Positions 34,715 to 47,039 of a stretch of DNA of 64,000 nucleotides are shown piece by piece. A model generated the notes under the pieces. It did no database searches, had not been told where the DNA came from, and was given only the letters and a program-made list of their open reading frames with translations. The translations under genes and the position numbers were made by a program. Source of the stretch: Cristatella mucedo (taxonomy: Eukaryota; Bryozoa; Phylactolaemata; Cristatellidae); the NCBI GenBank assembly GCA_009760855.2, contig WPIO01000011.1, positions 479,501 to 543,500 of the forward strand, read 5' to 3'. The first letter of the stretch is position 1, and every line of letters starts with the position of its first letter.

Positions 34715-36779
34715 GTGGGTCCACTACAAACGGCAGCACTGCTGGCGTCGCCCAACGCTCTAAAATGACGTGGGTTTTGTGGCATATGTGGAGATTTTCA
34801 TATTTGTGGCCAATCAAGGCATTTTCTCTGTCTCCTGAAATGGTAATTTCCTAAGATAGTGGCTGTGGGCTCTCGCCTCTTCGAACCTGAAATCAGGCCT
34901 GGGTGAGCTTTTGGTAGCAACAGTACGTAAATAAATGGTTGCTAGCTACCTTGCATGCCCGGTAGAGCCATTTACCAAGCTTTTCAAAACCAGGTCAGCC
35001 GAATTAGACCTATTGCCTTACTGGACACGTTCACGGGTATCAACGGACGGAAGTGAAACAGCACCTCGGGGTCTGCCTGCGTTTTTACCTGTGGGCTTGG
35101 AGACGCCTGAAGCGACTGTTTGTTGCATTGAGTGAGACAAGTCCATTTTCACGAGAAATATTAGCGGTTCAGAAAGCCACTCCCGACCAAGCCATACACA
35201 AGTCGCTTTGGATGCCAAAGTCGTCCCATTAAAGTCACTGCTGCGTCATTCCCTGATCATACTAAAACGTCTTTGCTTCTCTCGTAACCAACTTCAAAAT
35301 GTTCCTCAAGCTCGTGCATATCTCCTTCCGAGAAGTGTACGAGTCCGTGTGGGTTCCATCCTGATAGGTAGCAGTGACTAAGTTTCGAGCTACTGCAATG
35401 CTTCAAAGCAGTCTTGCCTGAGGTTTCTGAGCATCTAGCCCCAGGAATGTCGTACAATAATCTCTCCACTTTGAGTCACCATTCATTTCGTCGTAGGTGA
35501 GAGCGGCTGTCTTCAGTGACGGCAAACCTTCAAAATATCCTTCTGAGATGCGCCTGGCCGTTCTACCATAGGTGCGCTACGTCGTGGCCTCTCTGCATAG
35601 AGTCGCCATCCAGCGGTCGGCTAGTGCGGAAAAGCCGGAGCTGTTTGCCCGTACTGAGCACACATAGGCATGCCTATACACCTGCATCTCGATGAGCAGG
35701 AAGCGAGCCGCAGCCGATACAGCGAGATCCAGACAGCTTAGCACGAGCTACGTCATGTCTAGACAGTTGGCTGTCCGCACAGAGAACGGATGGTTGGCAG
35801 AAGAACTTTGTGGCAGGCAGCAGGAGTCCCTGCGAGACCTTAGTCTTTTACCGTGGACTCTGACAGCTTGGCCTGATGGCGTGCTATCGGGCGGGAACAG
35901 GCGGACCGTATACAGGGAGTCCAGCCTCTACCAGGATAGTCAAAAGAGAGTCATGCTTTGAGCTTGCATCTCTGTTTTGGAGAATGTCTTCAGCAACATC
36001 AACCCTGGATTAGCCGAAAATCAAAGGTCACCCAGCATTAGATAGTTTTTCCCCAATCTTCCAGCTGAGCACTCTCGTTTGGAGCCGGCTCAGTGGAGTA
36101 GATATCTTTCGCTTGCCATCGATCAGCTTTAGTCCGAATGAAATAGGAAAAGTTTGACGGAACTAGAGAAGCAGACTGCTACAGAAGCAGCTAAAGTACC
36201 TCGCATAACCTGAGAATGTTTTTAGTTTTTCAGCCAGTACGCCGACCGAGCGATGGGAGTCGACCATTTAACATTCTGAGCGACGAGTGAGGAGATAATT
36301 GGCTACCCTGCCAAATCCAAAAAGATGACGAGAGTTGATCACATTGTTCAACGAAATCCGATGCCTGGAGTGCTCACAGGTCTTGGCATATAAGCCACAG
36401 AACGACAGATGAGTCATTGTATGGCCGCTCTATGCAGCCACACAAGTCCCGACTAATGCCTGACTTTCCCGAGGAGAGTGAGAGCTGCAAGTGGGGGATG
36501 CTAATGACTGAGTTCAGCTGAAATGTATAAAGATGCTCTACAGCTAGCTATTGTCTGATCGGCTGTTATCCGTGACTGGGTGAATTACTGCTCAAGGATG
36601 CTTTTGTGCCGAGAGCCATTCAACTTGGTGCAGACCCAGAAGCCAGCCGCTAGCCGGAATGTACCCAACCAGCATAGCAAAGATCAGCACGCTTGGCAGC
36701 GTCTTATTCAAAGAGCCGCAGGCATCTAACCGACCGGCAACTGACGATTATTCAAAGAACGTCACGTTACATTACAGTG
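34715..36779. other. Copy 1 intron with a GC-rich unassigned block
   Basis: From about 35.0 to 36.7 kb the base composition is clearly richer in GC than the flanks. An 89-codon plus-strand frame (35,692-35,961) has no recognisable domain. The contrast suggests an inserted element of unknown type; I found no terminal repeats. Confidence 0.35.
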
Positions 36780-36799
36780 CATTTCATTACATGTACAGG

Positions 36800-36965
36800 T
36801 TCAGCATTCAAGTGCGGTTGGTGGCAGTAAGCAGAGTGTCAGCAGACATAAGCACATAAAGGCCGAATCCCACGGACCAACTAAATACCGTCTTAAATAG
36901 ATGCATTTTTAGTATTTTTTAATGTGGTCATGTCATGGGATGTCATGATGCAAGTTGCGAGTGAG
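36800..36965 (-). mobile_element. LINE family 1 3' UTR scrap
   Basis: The conserved gtggcagtaagcagagtgtc and ccaactaaataccgtcttaa match the UTR of the other copies in minus orientation. Confidence 0.6.
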
Positions 36966-38338
36966 ATCCAACCTTAGGGAGATAAAGGATCTCCCAACAA
37001 ATAATTCACACCCGCGACATCGGGCCAAGGTCGTGAAAAGCAGCCACCTTATTTAGCACTATCACGGCGAACCATCACGGTGCCATCATTTCTCCACTCC
37101 ATGTAGCTGGAAGTGGCGACGTAAATCCAGTATCTGTCACTTCTCTAGACGGACGACAAACATACAGAGTTTTACTAGCACTGAGCTCACGACATAGACT
37201 TCTATTTCAGGAATAGCTTTCTTAAGCTTATTGCAATTCAAAGTGAAGGCGGAAAACCTGAGCCCCTCAAGAATCCGACTCAGATAGGAAGTCGAATAGT
37301 GTCAAAACTAAAATGCTTTTAAAAACCTCATGGGTGCCTGAAGAAGCGAGACCTTTCTCATTCGGGTATCGTGAAGATTTGAATCAGGCATTCTAACATA
37401 GAGCTATTTATTCTGAGGTTGCATCGTTTGCACGGAAGTTAATCATCTGCACTCAGTTTCCAGGCGTTTGGGTATGAAATTTCCTTCGACGATGGCAATT
37501 GCCGATTGAAATAAACCAATGACGACCACCCAGGAAGGCATAATTATCGCCAGTATTATCTTAAAAAAAATTTCTAATTAAGGCTCAAGTAGCACTGTTA
37601 AATATATGCCTCGTTATAAAAAATATCTTGAATATAGATGAGGTTTTAGATGTTGCACTGTGGTACGGTTTTCAGAACGCTGGATTCTTTTGGTAAACCA
37701 GGCAATACTAAGGCTTGCAGAAATAGTGGTTAATATGACTCTTTCACTCAAAAATAATTCCAAAAAAACTACCGTGATGTGGTAATTTTATGCAGGTATA
37801 AGCAAGAAGAACCTGATAAAGTAATTGTTTCAATTTTATATACTTATCGAGATTCTTGAATTATAATGCTCTTCATTCGAACCACCATTGGTGTGTCATC
37901 AAGGACTGCTGTTGCAGCTATAAACTACAAAGGGCTTGCTAACATTGGAAGAACATGCTGTAAAAACTGCAGGTTGTTTAGATCCAATCTAGAGTATCAT
38001 CTTCTATACCTGTAACTTTTAAATACGTTTCATAAAGGCTTTTAAAGTCATTCACTTTTGCTCAGCCATTGGGCCACTATAGCTTATATATTTTATTTTG
38101 ACATTTACTTTCCGCTTGGATGTTTCCTCATCAAAGCACCACGAGTTTGCACATAAGTGAACTAAATTGTCCTTCCTGCTTGCCTAGTTTAATTCTAAAT
38201 GAGACCCCAGGTGCTTAGCATTTCCGACCGATGTAGCGGATCCCAAACCTGCTTCATAATTTTAGTAACTGGAATATTATTTTAGGGTGTTATTCAAATG
38301 AATAATATATATATGTATATGTATACTGCCTGTCTATG

Positions 38339-38373
<35 letters not shown>

Positions 38374-39040
38374 TTATTTATTTATTAAAAGGATGCAGCG
38401 TGGTGCTCGAGATTTCTTATTGATTTCTTGATGTCACAGACTGGTTTACAGAGCTATAGAGAACGAATCCACCTAAATGCTTTATGTTTCTACGTGTGTT
38501 GGTTCGGGTGACAACAATTTCAGGCTCCGTATCAGCTTTGCTTAATGACTATTTTCCGAATGGTAAAATATTTGGTCTAGACTTTTGTGTCCTTATCATT
38601 TACCTTTTGGTTAAATTAATGCAATTACCATTCTAAATCTCCGCTAGCTCAACCATTTATAATAAATAATTACCAAAAATTACATAATTACCAATTAGTC
38701 GTAACGTTGCAGTGGCCCTACATGGGCAATTACGTAGTCGGAATAACTTTTGTGAGCCAATTTCTCTTTTAGTGGTGGGACAGGATTGCATTAGTCAAAT
38801 CAATCACTTTTAGTGTAACTTTATCTCTATTGCTTACTACCTCCCTTATGCTAGCCTCCACGGTTGTCTACACTATTTCAAGGGTATTTCTCTCATACCT
38901 CAGTTTATTCTGTACAATGGGACGCTCTATAATCATGTTTTGTACTGCACTGGTAGTGAAATTTTTAATATTCAATAATTATTTTATTTCAAACTGTTAC
39001 AAATACGCTGGTATTTATGCGATATTACTTCTACCTGTAG
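36966..39040. other. Copy 1 intron before the transmembrane exon
   Basis: AT-rich with a TA/TTTA tract at 38,344-38,386. No exon was recognised. Confidence 0.4.
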
Positions 39041-39157
39041 GTGCTGGTGGGTCGTTAACGGGAATCGTCCTTGGTCCGACGATTGCATTATTCTTCTTCG
39101 TAGGGGCTGGCATTCTCGGCCATTGGTATTACACGAGATTCTTGAAAGAAATCCAAG
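39041..39157 (+). CDS. Transmembrane exon, copy 1
   Basis: A 117-nt phase 1-1 exon follows acceptor ttctacctgtag and has donor CAA G|GTATAC. It starts with a flexible GAGGS, continues as one hydrophobic span of about 23 residues (LTGIVLGPTIALFFFVGAGI and on) and ends with HWYYTRFLKEIQ, aromatic and then charged residues. That is the layout of a single-pass type I helix with a cytoplasmic stop-transfer end. A LINE of about 1 kb begins some 15 nt beyond the donor, so the intron was invaded right behind the exon. The upstream flank is also open for about 200 nt, so the acceptor choice rests on consensus and phase. Confidence 0.65.
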
Positions 39158-39171
39158 GTATACGACTTTTT

Positions 39172-40163
39172 TTAAGGATGGCGGCAAATTTTCTAAAACT
39201 AAATGACGATCAAACTAACTTACTAGTTATGAGCAAACCCAGTGCGATTCAGAAATTTGAAAGGCTGACGCTCAAAATTGGCTCTGCCAGCATATCTCCT
39301 GTTAAATCAGCTCGAAATTGAGGTGTCATGATCCAAAGCGACCTCTCGTTAGACGACCACATCAGCTCCACAGTCAAATCTGTCTACTTTTAGCTACGTA
39401 ACATTGCTAAAATTCGGGCTTCTTTAGATAAGGATACCACGTCCAAGTTGGTCCATGCATTCGTGACATCCCGTCTCGACTTCTGCAACTCACTGCTTAC
39501 TGGCCTACCAGCATGTGCGGTCAGGCGATTGCAGCTGGTGCATAACTCCTCAGCTAGGCTTGTCTGTCGTGAGCCTCGCAGTTGCCACATTACTCCACTT
39601 CTCGTCGACCGGCACTGGCTACCAGTCAAGCAACGGGTTGACTTCAAGGTTTTGTCGCTCACTTTTAGGTCACTTCATTCTATGGCTCCAGCCTATCTCT
39701 CCGACATACTCCCTAATCAGGCCAAGGATCGTACCACCTGCTTTTTGGATCCAACAGTCTACTAATACTTCGTACAAACCTCAAACCCTTTGGAGACCGT
39801 GCATTTAGTTTGTATGCTCCCAAAGCCTGGAACTCCCTCCCGACCTGGGTCAGTACATCCCCAGACCTGACCACATTTGAGAAGAATTTAAAAACACACC
39901 TATTTAGGACAGCATTTAGTGGGTCTCTGTGATTCGTCCTTGATGTGCTTATGCGTGCTGACACTGTGCATGCTGCTACTAACCACATTTGCATGCTGAC
40001 CCTGTGCATGTCACCCCAAACCATATTATTCATTTTTGTTTTTTATCAAGCATGATTTTATTCACCATTCAATTGCATTTCCCTTTGCAGCAAATGTAAA
40101 GCGCCTAGAAAGAGATTAAGTTCTCTGAGATTGCATTATCCAGTGTACTATTATATTATTATC
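39172..40163 (+). mobile_element. LINE family 1, 5'-truncated, behind the transmembrane exon
   Basis: The plus strand reads AANFLKLNDDQTNLLVMSKP, then SRLDFCNSLLTGLPACAVRR and CREPRSCHITPLLVDRHW, the UTR and the 3' hairpin gcgcctagaaagagattaag with an ATT tail. Its 5' end is only about 15 nt past the donor at 39,157. It lies in an intron of the receptor in sense orientation. Confidence 0.85.
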
Positions 40164-43100
40164 AATAGCTCGGGATTTATTTGTACCAAAGTGGACTTAA
40201 TTTGACGATTTCAGGTAACACTGTCGTTTACCTCACTCTCACTGATGCTATTCTTAGATTCACAGAATCTGTGGAATGAAGTTGGATTTAGAAAACTCCA
40301 CAGCTTTTTGAAATTTTCTTAAAGATGCTCCTGCCCTAGCAGTTTTAATTGTTCTTCTTGCATACCATTTTACATGCGATTTATGTGTACACATCTTTCC
40401 GGTAAAGCTAAGGTTACACTTTTGACATATCTGCTGATCAACGTCATTTCATTGCGACTCCGATTTGGCTGTTTATTCTAGAATCAGAAGCAGGAAAAAA
40501 CCAAGTGGCCAATACCAAATCGCGCCAACTTACGGAAAAGTCTACCGTAATATTATTTTTATTTATAAAGTCCAAATTTGCTCAAATAACTAACCAAAAC
40601 TGAATAATGTTGGGTGAGTCCATCGTCAATAAAATGCTGACTGGTGCTTATACCAGCCACTAAATTTAGTTTTCATCCATAAATACGGTTATTGAGGTCC
40701 TGGAAAGAAAATAATTAGAGAAACGATCAAGTTCTCCAGGGCAATGAGGGAGTCTTATCGTTCCACCTAAGGCTGCTTCGTTAGTGGATAGGGGTGATAC
40801 CCGGTCAAAAAATGCCTACGATCCACATCGACGAGCCCAAGTAAGTTCTACCTCCAGCCGAGAGGACTCTGCCCCATTGTGCAAAATTAGGCATCACTAA
40901 ATTAGTCTAGAATTGCTATGAATCGATTCGTGTAGCCGCAGGCATTGATGGTGCCGAATCGGTAAGTCGGCGGTGCTTACTTAGCTTCAATTTTCTTGTG
41001 GAATATCTTGACATACTCTGAGTTTAGTAATCTTGTCTTTGCTGCTATGAAAGCCTTAAGTCAAGGACGATCTGAGCCTTCTGGCCGCAACTTTATACCT
41101 TGGTGATGGAACAGATGACTCGGGACCTTGCAAGCACCGGACGGAGGCCCTACGAAGGCTCAGACTGATTAAGCATTGGCAGACTCTCGAGCGGTTGATG
41201 AATGGATAATGACTGTCAGTGAATGACTCGGTAGTCCGGCCCAAATCCATGCATTGGTGGCATCCGTGAGGAAATCTATCTACCATACACTGCCGCCAGC
41301 TGTCGGGCAAGTTTGGTACGATCGATGGCTCGACAGTGCAAAAAACAAAGGATGCATGATATATAAGAGCCGTCAAAAGAAAATGGAGAGGGCTAGAGCT
41401 CTCGATGCCGGCAGCCATCTAGATTGCATTGACTGGGCTTGATTGGCGTGGTTTTCTGAATTAAGTGCTTGGTGTTGAAGCTAGGAGACTTTTTGTCCTG
41501 TCACGCTACCCAGCCCGATGACAGATCGTTAAGATGGCTGCCACAACCTTGCTTGCCGGTGTGGAGATGACTCGCTATAAATTTAAGATGTATCCCCTAA
41601 GCGTAATTATTCACTCCAACAACTAAACACTTATAGAAACACTTTAGATTAAGTTCTCTTGGTGTGCTATACAAATGAATTATATTTATATTTATTTATT
41701 TAATCTCTATTCAGGCGCTTCACATATGCCTCAGGGCTCGAGCCCATGACCTCAGTCAGACCTTGGTCCGGGCGAGCACCTTAACTGCTAGACCAAACTA
41801 GCTCGGCGTAAATCTCGGTACCCTGTAAATCGACCACGTGATAAAAAGGGTTGGTACAATTCTAGAAAACATTTCGAAAGGATAAAGGACACTGGCAAAA
41901 ATGTATCTCAAACCTAACCAAAATCTAGTTATCCTAGAAGGATTTATCGAAGTTTGACTCGGCATCCAGATCAAGGTCATTTATAGCTAAATTCACATTT
42001 ATTGTACCTGAATTTTGTGCTTGATTGCGTTTTGAAATGAAAATATGAGCTTAGTCGAAATTGCTCTGTACAACTTATCACAAATGTCTGAGACATCAAG
42101 CTTACAAAAGATGGCCACTTTTTCGAAAAGGAATTACTACAAACACAGTATGCTGCTTCCACTTCCAGTCAGAACAAGGCTGCAAGCGAAACACTCGTAG
42201 CAGTGCTAGTTTCAGCCGACTCGCGACAAATACCGATGGTGCTTGAACATGTTCGCACGGCTAGTTGCTTGTGGGTGCTGCACAAATGCATGCAGGTATG
42301 CCGACCGTAGCAGAAACGCAGCAGCGATGACGAGTGCTCCTAACTTTGCATATCAAGTCCATACCCATTATGTAGACAAGTCTATTTGACAGCAGTGAAC
42401 GGTCACAGGCCTTACACAATGGCCATTAAGTAAACCTACAGTTTCCGGCCTAGAGGTAATACGCTCCAATTCCAATGCCCCAAGTCTCAAATCTTTACTA
42501 CCCACCTATCTCAGGGCAACGGCCTTTTATGCAGCATCAGCAATAAGCTATCGTAAAATTGCGAATAATAATTAACCACCATAATTTGGTTGGCGTAGCT
42601 GGCTCCACCTTTAGGGCATTGTTGCTAGTCATGAGGCGAGCATCTTAAATCAAGTGACTTTAAATATGAAGTTACGAAATTCACGTACGGCATCAAACAT
42701 GATATTTTCTTGAAAATGTAAACTCACATATGATTATTTTATATTGATATGTAAACTAAAAGCCAAGCTGTGTCAAATATTCAAACACGTGGTGAGTTTA
42801 TTGATGAAAGGTGCTACAGTCAGAGCACAATCTCTCTGAACACGTAAATCAGATGGCAAGATTCAAAAAGCACAAAGAGACCGTCAAACATTTTAGAAAC
42901 AGAAAACCCAGCAAATTAAAATTCCATGTTTATCGGATCCCTACTTGTCGATCTGAGACGTTGTTACACCACACTGTGACTGTCCCATTACATACTGGTT
43001 TGCGTGGCCTACCTGGCGACATCAAAATGGAACTCATAATTTGACTTGGCGCTTAGAGTTCACTTACGATCGAGATTCCTCTATACCCGCCAGAACCATT

Positions 43101-43358
43101 TTTGAACTGGCGAAACGGGCATTTTCTCGTAAAAGTGTCGCCGGTGAGCACGCTGTAAGTCGGGGCAGCTGGCCAATGGCGGGCCTACATTACAGTATGC
43201 ACATCCAGCTAAGAAGTTATGCAGCTTTAATAATGTAGCACAGTTTTAGTACGAAAGGCAACCGCTTTCGAGTGTACCTATGGCAGTTACTAGGCTGGCA
43301 ATTGCCTCTTTCAGAAACTGTTGATCGCAGGCCGCTAATAGATGCTCATATCTTTCAG
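40164..43358. other. Copy 1 intron, apart from one SINE
   Basis: Short frames only. A 120-codon minus-strand frame (41,056-41,418) and a 77-codon plus-strand frame (42,811-43,044) show no recognisable domain or good splice pairing. Confidence 0.4.
41701..41808 (-). mobile_element. tRNA-derived SINE, tail rearranged
   Basis: The A box (tagtttggtctagcag) and B box (gggctcgagccc) read on the minus strand. Its tail is cut at 41,700, and a plus-oriented tail piece (agattaagttctcttggtgt) lies just outside at 41,645-41,683, so two inserts face each other or one was inverted. Confidence 0.65.
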
Positions 43359-43451
43359 AAGGAACAACCAGTGCCACAACGTCATCTAAGAAACGCAGAG
43401 CCCATAAAAGAGAGCCAAAGAAAGCGGCTTTAAAGAAAGCTTCCGATAGCG
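43359..43451 (+). CDS. Basic juxtamembrane cytoplasmic exon, copy 1
   Basis: A 93-nt phase 1-1 exon follows gctcatatctttcag and has donor AGC G|GTAAGA. It reads GTTSATTSSKKRRAHKREPK and continues KKAALKKASDS: a Ser/Thr stretch followed by about a dozen Lys/Arg in 25 residues. In a type I receptor this would sit at the inner membrane face, as a stop-transfer and possible phospholipid or nuclear-import-like patch. Both splice sites match the consensus well, and the joins to the transmembrane exon (G+AA) and last exon (G+GC) are open. Confidence 0.6.
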
Positions 43452-44642
43452 GTAAGATAGACTTTGCTCTCCAAGTCTTCTGGAGTTAACACTCCCGCCT
43501 CTAATGACGTGTCTGTTACTATTTCTTGGTGATTTTTTTATCAAATTTCACTGGCTCTGGTTGATGGTTAGGTAATATTCCATCCCTTTAGCTAGCCAAT
43601 AACTTTTTTTAAATGACTGCGCATCCTATAGAAAAATTTCCTATATTTGGAGAGCCTAATAATTCGATCTAGAATCTTAACGCTTCGGTTTTCCTACTCA
43701 GCTGACTCTTGAAAATTGTCTCTAGTGGGCAATTGAATTCTCTATAGTGAATCGCTATTAGTAGTTTCAAAATGGATAAACTTTCTTCCACGGGCCTTGC
43801 TGCTCTGAATATCTGCAGGTCAGCCTTGCAAGTTGATTGTTGAATTTCAAAAGCTTTCATAAACTTGCTGGTCTTCAAGCCAGCCTTAAAGTCACGGAAA
43901 AAAGCTTGCCCTCCTCACGTGTTCTGGAGCAGACTTCAGCAGCACTGAAGCTCGACAAGCTAAAAATCTAGTTTCCGCTCTCTGGATTCACCTGAATTGT
44001 GGAGCAGCTAGTCGGCTGCTAGACACGCCTGGGATCTCACATAACAAGCAAGAGTCTGCTGCTGTACCAGACTAGCTAGCTAGGGGCCTGACCCAAGAGT
44101 GCTTGTTGACCAACCGTTAAGCGTGCATGGAGATTAATCAGCTGCTCAATGCAGAGCCTGCTAATGAGCACCGAGATTACCAATGCGAACCCAGGTAGTT
44201 AGTCGACAGGTATTCGGGCCGCCCTGGCCTCGCACTTGGACTTGCTCTGTAGAGGTACCAGTGACCTATTGAAATAACGCATGCATGAGTCGGTTACCCA
44301 TCGTGAATATCTCCGTCTCCAAGAAAATAATTACTTTGACGCTGAAATGCCCTGGAGCTTGCTTTATTTCTGGAGAAACGCTTGAGCCGCAGTCGAGGTC
44401 AAAGTCTCAAATTAGCCAAGGCGTCAGGCTAATTTGACATTGGAATGACGGCTAATGCACAGTCAGATTTCTTAGACATACGATGCGAATTCTAACCTCC
44501 CTGTTGTTAACTACCTGTTTCCCTGTTTGTAGTAGTTTAGGTTCTTCCTCAACTGATTTCCTTGGACCACAATAACTTAATCAACTACTTATATAATTAT
44601 TTGGCATTGCATTGTTGTGCAAGCGTTCTTTTGTACCAAAAG
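43452..44642. other. Last intron of copy 1
   Basis: Nothing recognised. If the phase 0 acceptor of the last exon is the true one, a small exon of 3n+2 nt should lie here; no convincing candidate was found. Confidence 0.4.
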
Positions 44643-44914
44643 GCAAATTAAATTTTTCGCAGTCTTCGAAAGCGTTACATCGCATACCAAAGATTTCCCT
44701 ATCTAGCATTGAATTATATAATGCACTAGAACAGAACGCGGCTCCTGAGGTAACTTCATCAGATTTTGACTACTTGAGGCTACGAGAAAGCGAACAAAGT
44801 CAGTTCACCTCGAGAAGGCCTATGAGTCTAGATGGGGGACTAGTAGACGCCCACCACGACGTTGTAACGTCACGTGGTGCGCAGAGTGTAGCCCTGTTGA
44901 GAGACATTAATTAA
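44643..44914 (+). CDS. Last exon with two YxxL motifs (ITAM-like tail), copy 1
   Basis: The frame is open to TAA at 44,914. The acceptor after ttttgtaccaaaag is phase 1 and fits the preceding exon; an alternative at 44,662 (tttttcgcag) is phase 0. The product contains IELYNALEQ and DFDYLRLRES, two YxxL motifs with 14 residues between them. A classical ITAM has 6-12, so this is ITAM-like only, and neither motif is a strict ITIM. Downstream lie SRRPMSLDGG, a possible basophilic kinase site, and a hydrophilic end. A GAG|GTAACT inside could act as a donor and remove the second motif. Part of it aligns with the copy 0 tail (APE-V/M-T). Confidence 0.55.
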
Positions 44915-45599
44915 TAATGTCGTTAATATAGAGATTTCTAAGACATTTGTATGGCATCCTAAGATAATTATCTCTCTCTCTTTACATTAGAGCTTCAGAG
45001 AGCCTGTGGCAGTTATCATTTTCTCACAGTCTCACTGGGCACGAATACGCTTGCACCGGTGCAGTATAATCAGCACATGTACTCACTATTAGCAGATTTA
45101 TTCTGAGACATGCATCGCACTCAATTCTAATTGGAGCAAGTCAATAGTGAAGTAAGTGGCCATTCGTTTGCATGAGGACGTTGAAAGTATCTGGTGTGCC
45201 CGATGAGCTTCTTGTTGAGCAGTATGGAGGTCAGGTAGGCCAGAAGCAGCCTAAGAGCCAAGGCCAACTTTAACAGGCATTTCAGAAAACTATTCACACT
45301 CTCGTCGACAGATATATAGGTCAAGCCTATCTTAGCCAATTCTCACCACTTTCACGGCGATTTCATTTCCGTGATGATGTTAGCCTCGAACCTGTATTTT
45401 ATTTTCGGATTTATTAATTTAGTTTGCCTACTGTTCTTTCTGTCTGACAGCCCAGTTCGCTTTTTTATAGCCTCCGGTCCGACCTAGATGATTAACTAAG
45501 AATCAACGGAATATATAAGCATACACGTTTTTCTGAAATTATCCCATGCAAGTATTTGTACGGTTGCAATTAAACTATTTTTTAAACGCTGTATAATAA

Positions 45600-46305
45600 T
45601 TCATTTGTGACATCCTGTCTTGACTCATGTAACTCACTGCATGCTGGCCTACCTGCCTGCGAAATCAAGAGCCTATAGCTGGTACAAAGCTCTGCAGTAG
45701 GCTATTCTGACGTGAGTCTCGCAGTTGCCACATCACAGTACTTCTAGCCGACCTGCACTGGCTCCTAGTTAAGCAACGCATTGACTTTAAGGTTTTTAGT
45801 CGCTCACTTTTAGCTCCATCTACTTGGTCCAGCCCGCCTATCAGATTTACTCCCCCACCAGGCTACGCATCGTAGCACTTTTTTTTCGGAATCTAATTGT
45901 TTATCGATACTTCTGTGAACCTCAAATCCTTCGGAGACTGTGCCTCCAGTCCGTGTGCTGGGAAAGTCTGGAACTCACTTCCGACTTGATTCAAGACATC
46001 CCCTGACTTATTCGTCCTCACATTTAAAAAGATGCTAAAAATGCTGTTTTCATTACATCATTTAGTGGTTACATGTGATTCTTCCTTCCTGTTCCTATGC
46101 GTGCTTACCCTGTACACGCTGCCACTCACCATATTAACATGCTGACCACGTGCCAGACATCTCTAACCATGTAATGCCTGTTCTTCATTGAGCATGCTAC
46201 CGCTAAACATTCAATCTTGATTCCATAACGCAGAATTTAAAGTGCCTAGAAAGAGATTTATTTCTCCGAGGGCCTATAAAAAATTTATTATAATTAATAT
46301 TAATA
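45600..46305 (+). mobile_element. LINE family 1 C-terminus and 3' end, decayed
   Basis: Degenerate but collinear: tgacatcctgtcttgactca, ctggctcctagttaagcaac and the closing gtgcctagaaagagatttat with an ATTAATATT tail. Confidence 0.7.
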
Positions 46306-47039
46306 TTATGCAATGTTTTAAAAATTATATTTTAATTACAATTGTTCAAATACTTGCATAAGATCATTCTGGCAAAACGTGTATGCCTATATCTTTTGTG
46401 CACCTACAGCTGCTGATAATGTGCTTGCTCACACTGTATGTGTCCCCCCAAAATAACCATAAATGCAGAATTTCTCTTAATTTTATGGTGTTTTCTAGTA
46501 AGGTTTAACCTTTGACTCTTTTTAGCCATCTCAAATTCAACTGCTACTTCGGCCGCTTCAACAGCCGCTCTATAAAACTTCATGTCAAGATGTGAAGTAC
46601 AAAACCCAAGGAAATTATTTATGTATTTCTTTTGGTAACACTAATCTATACTTATTTTTTTAATAAATGGAAATGTCGATGGTGCTTCTGCTGAATCATT
46701 TTCTATTACCCGCTTTTGTAGTCCTCTACTATCAAATTTATAAAGTGCAACTAATCAATAAGTGAGAAAGCATTACACGTTTCAGCACTTGCAGTAACGT
46801 AAGGAATTCTGTGAACAGTAAGTTTTTTATTTGCGGACTTTCAAAAGTTGAAATTGGAAATAAATGGGCATGCTGCACCAGCCTCTTTGACTAACTTATC
46901 GTGTCGTCAAGCGAAGCCTGTTAACTCACATTTAATTGACCTCCCAAAACTCTGCTGAAACGCCAAGTACGAGTTATATGCCAATCTTTTTTCTATTTAT
47001 TCCTCGCTAACATATTGACAAATGCTAATATTGTATAAC

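Noticed and set aside
41056-41418. 120-codon minus-strand frame
   Set aside because: No recognisable domain, no splice context and not repeated elsewhere in the window.
44612-44642. TTG start for the tail frame
   Set aside because: The upstream codons precede a usable acceptor; an independent small protein is less likely than a last exon.
46525-46575. Alternative tail exon (ISNSTATSAAS)
   Set aside because: It has a good acceptor and Ser/Thr content like the 43.4 kb exon, but it is short, has no counterpart and ends at once.
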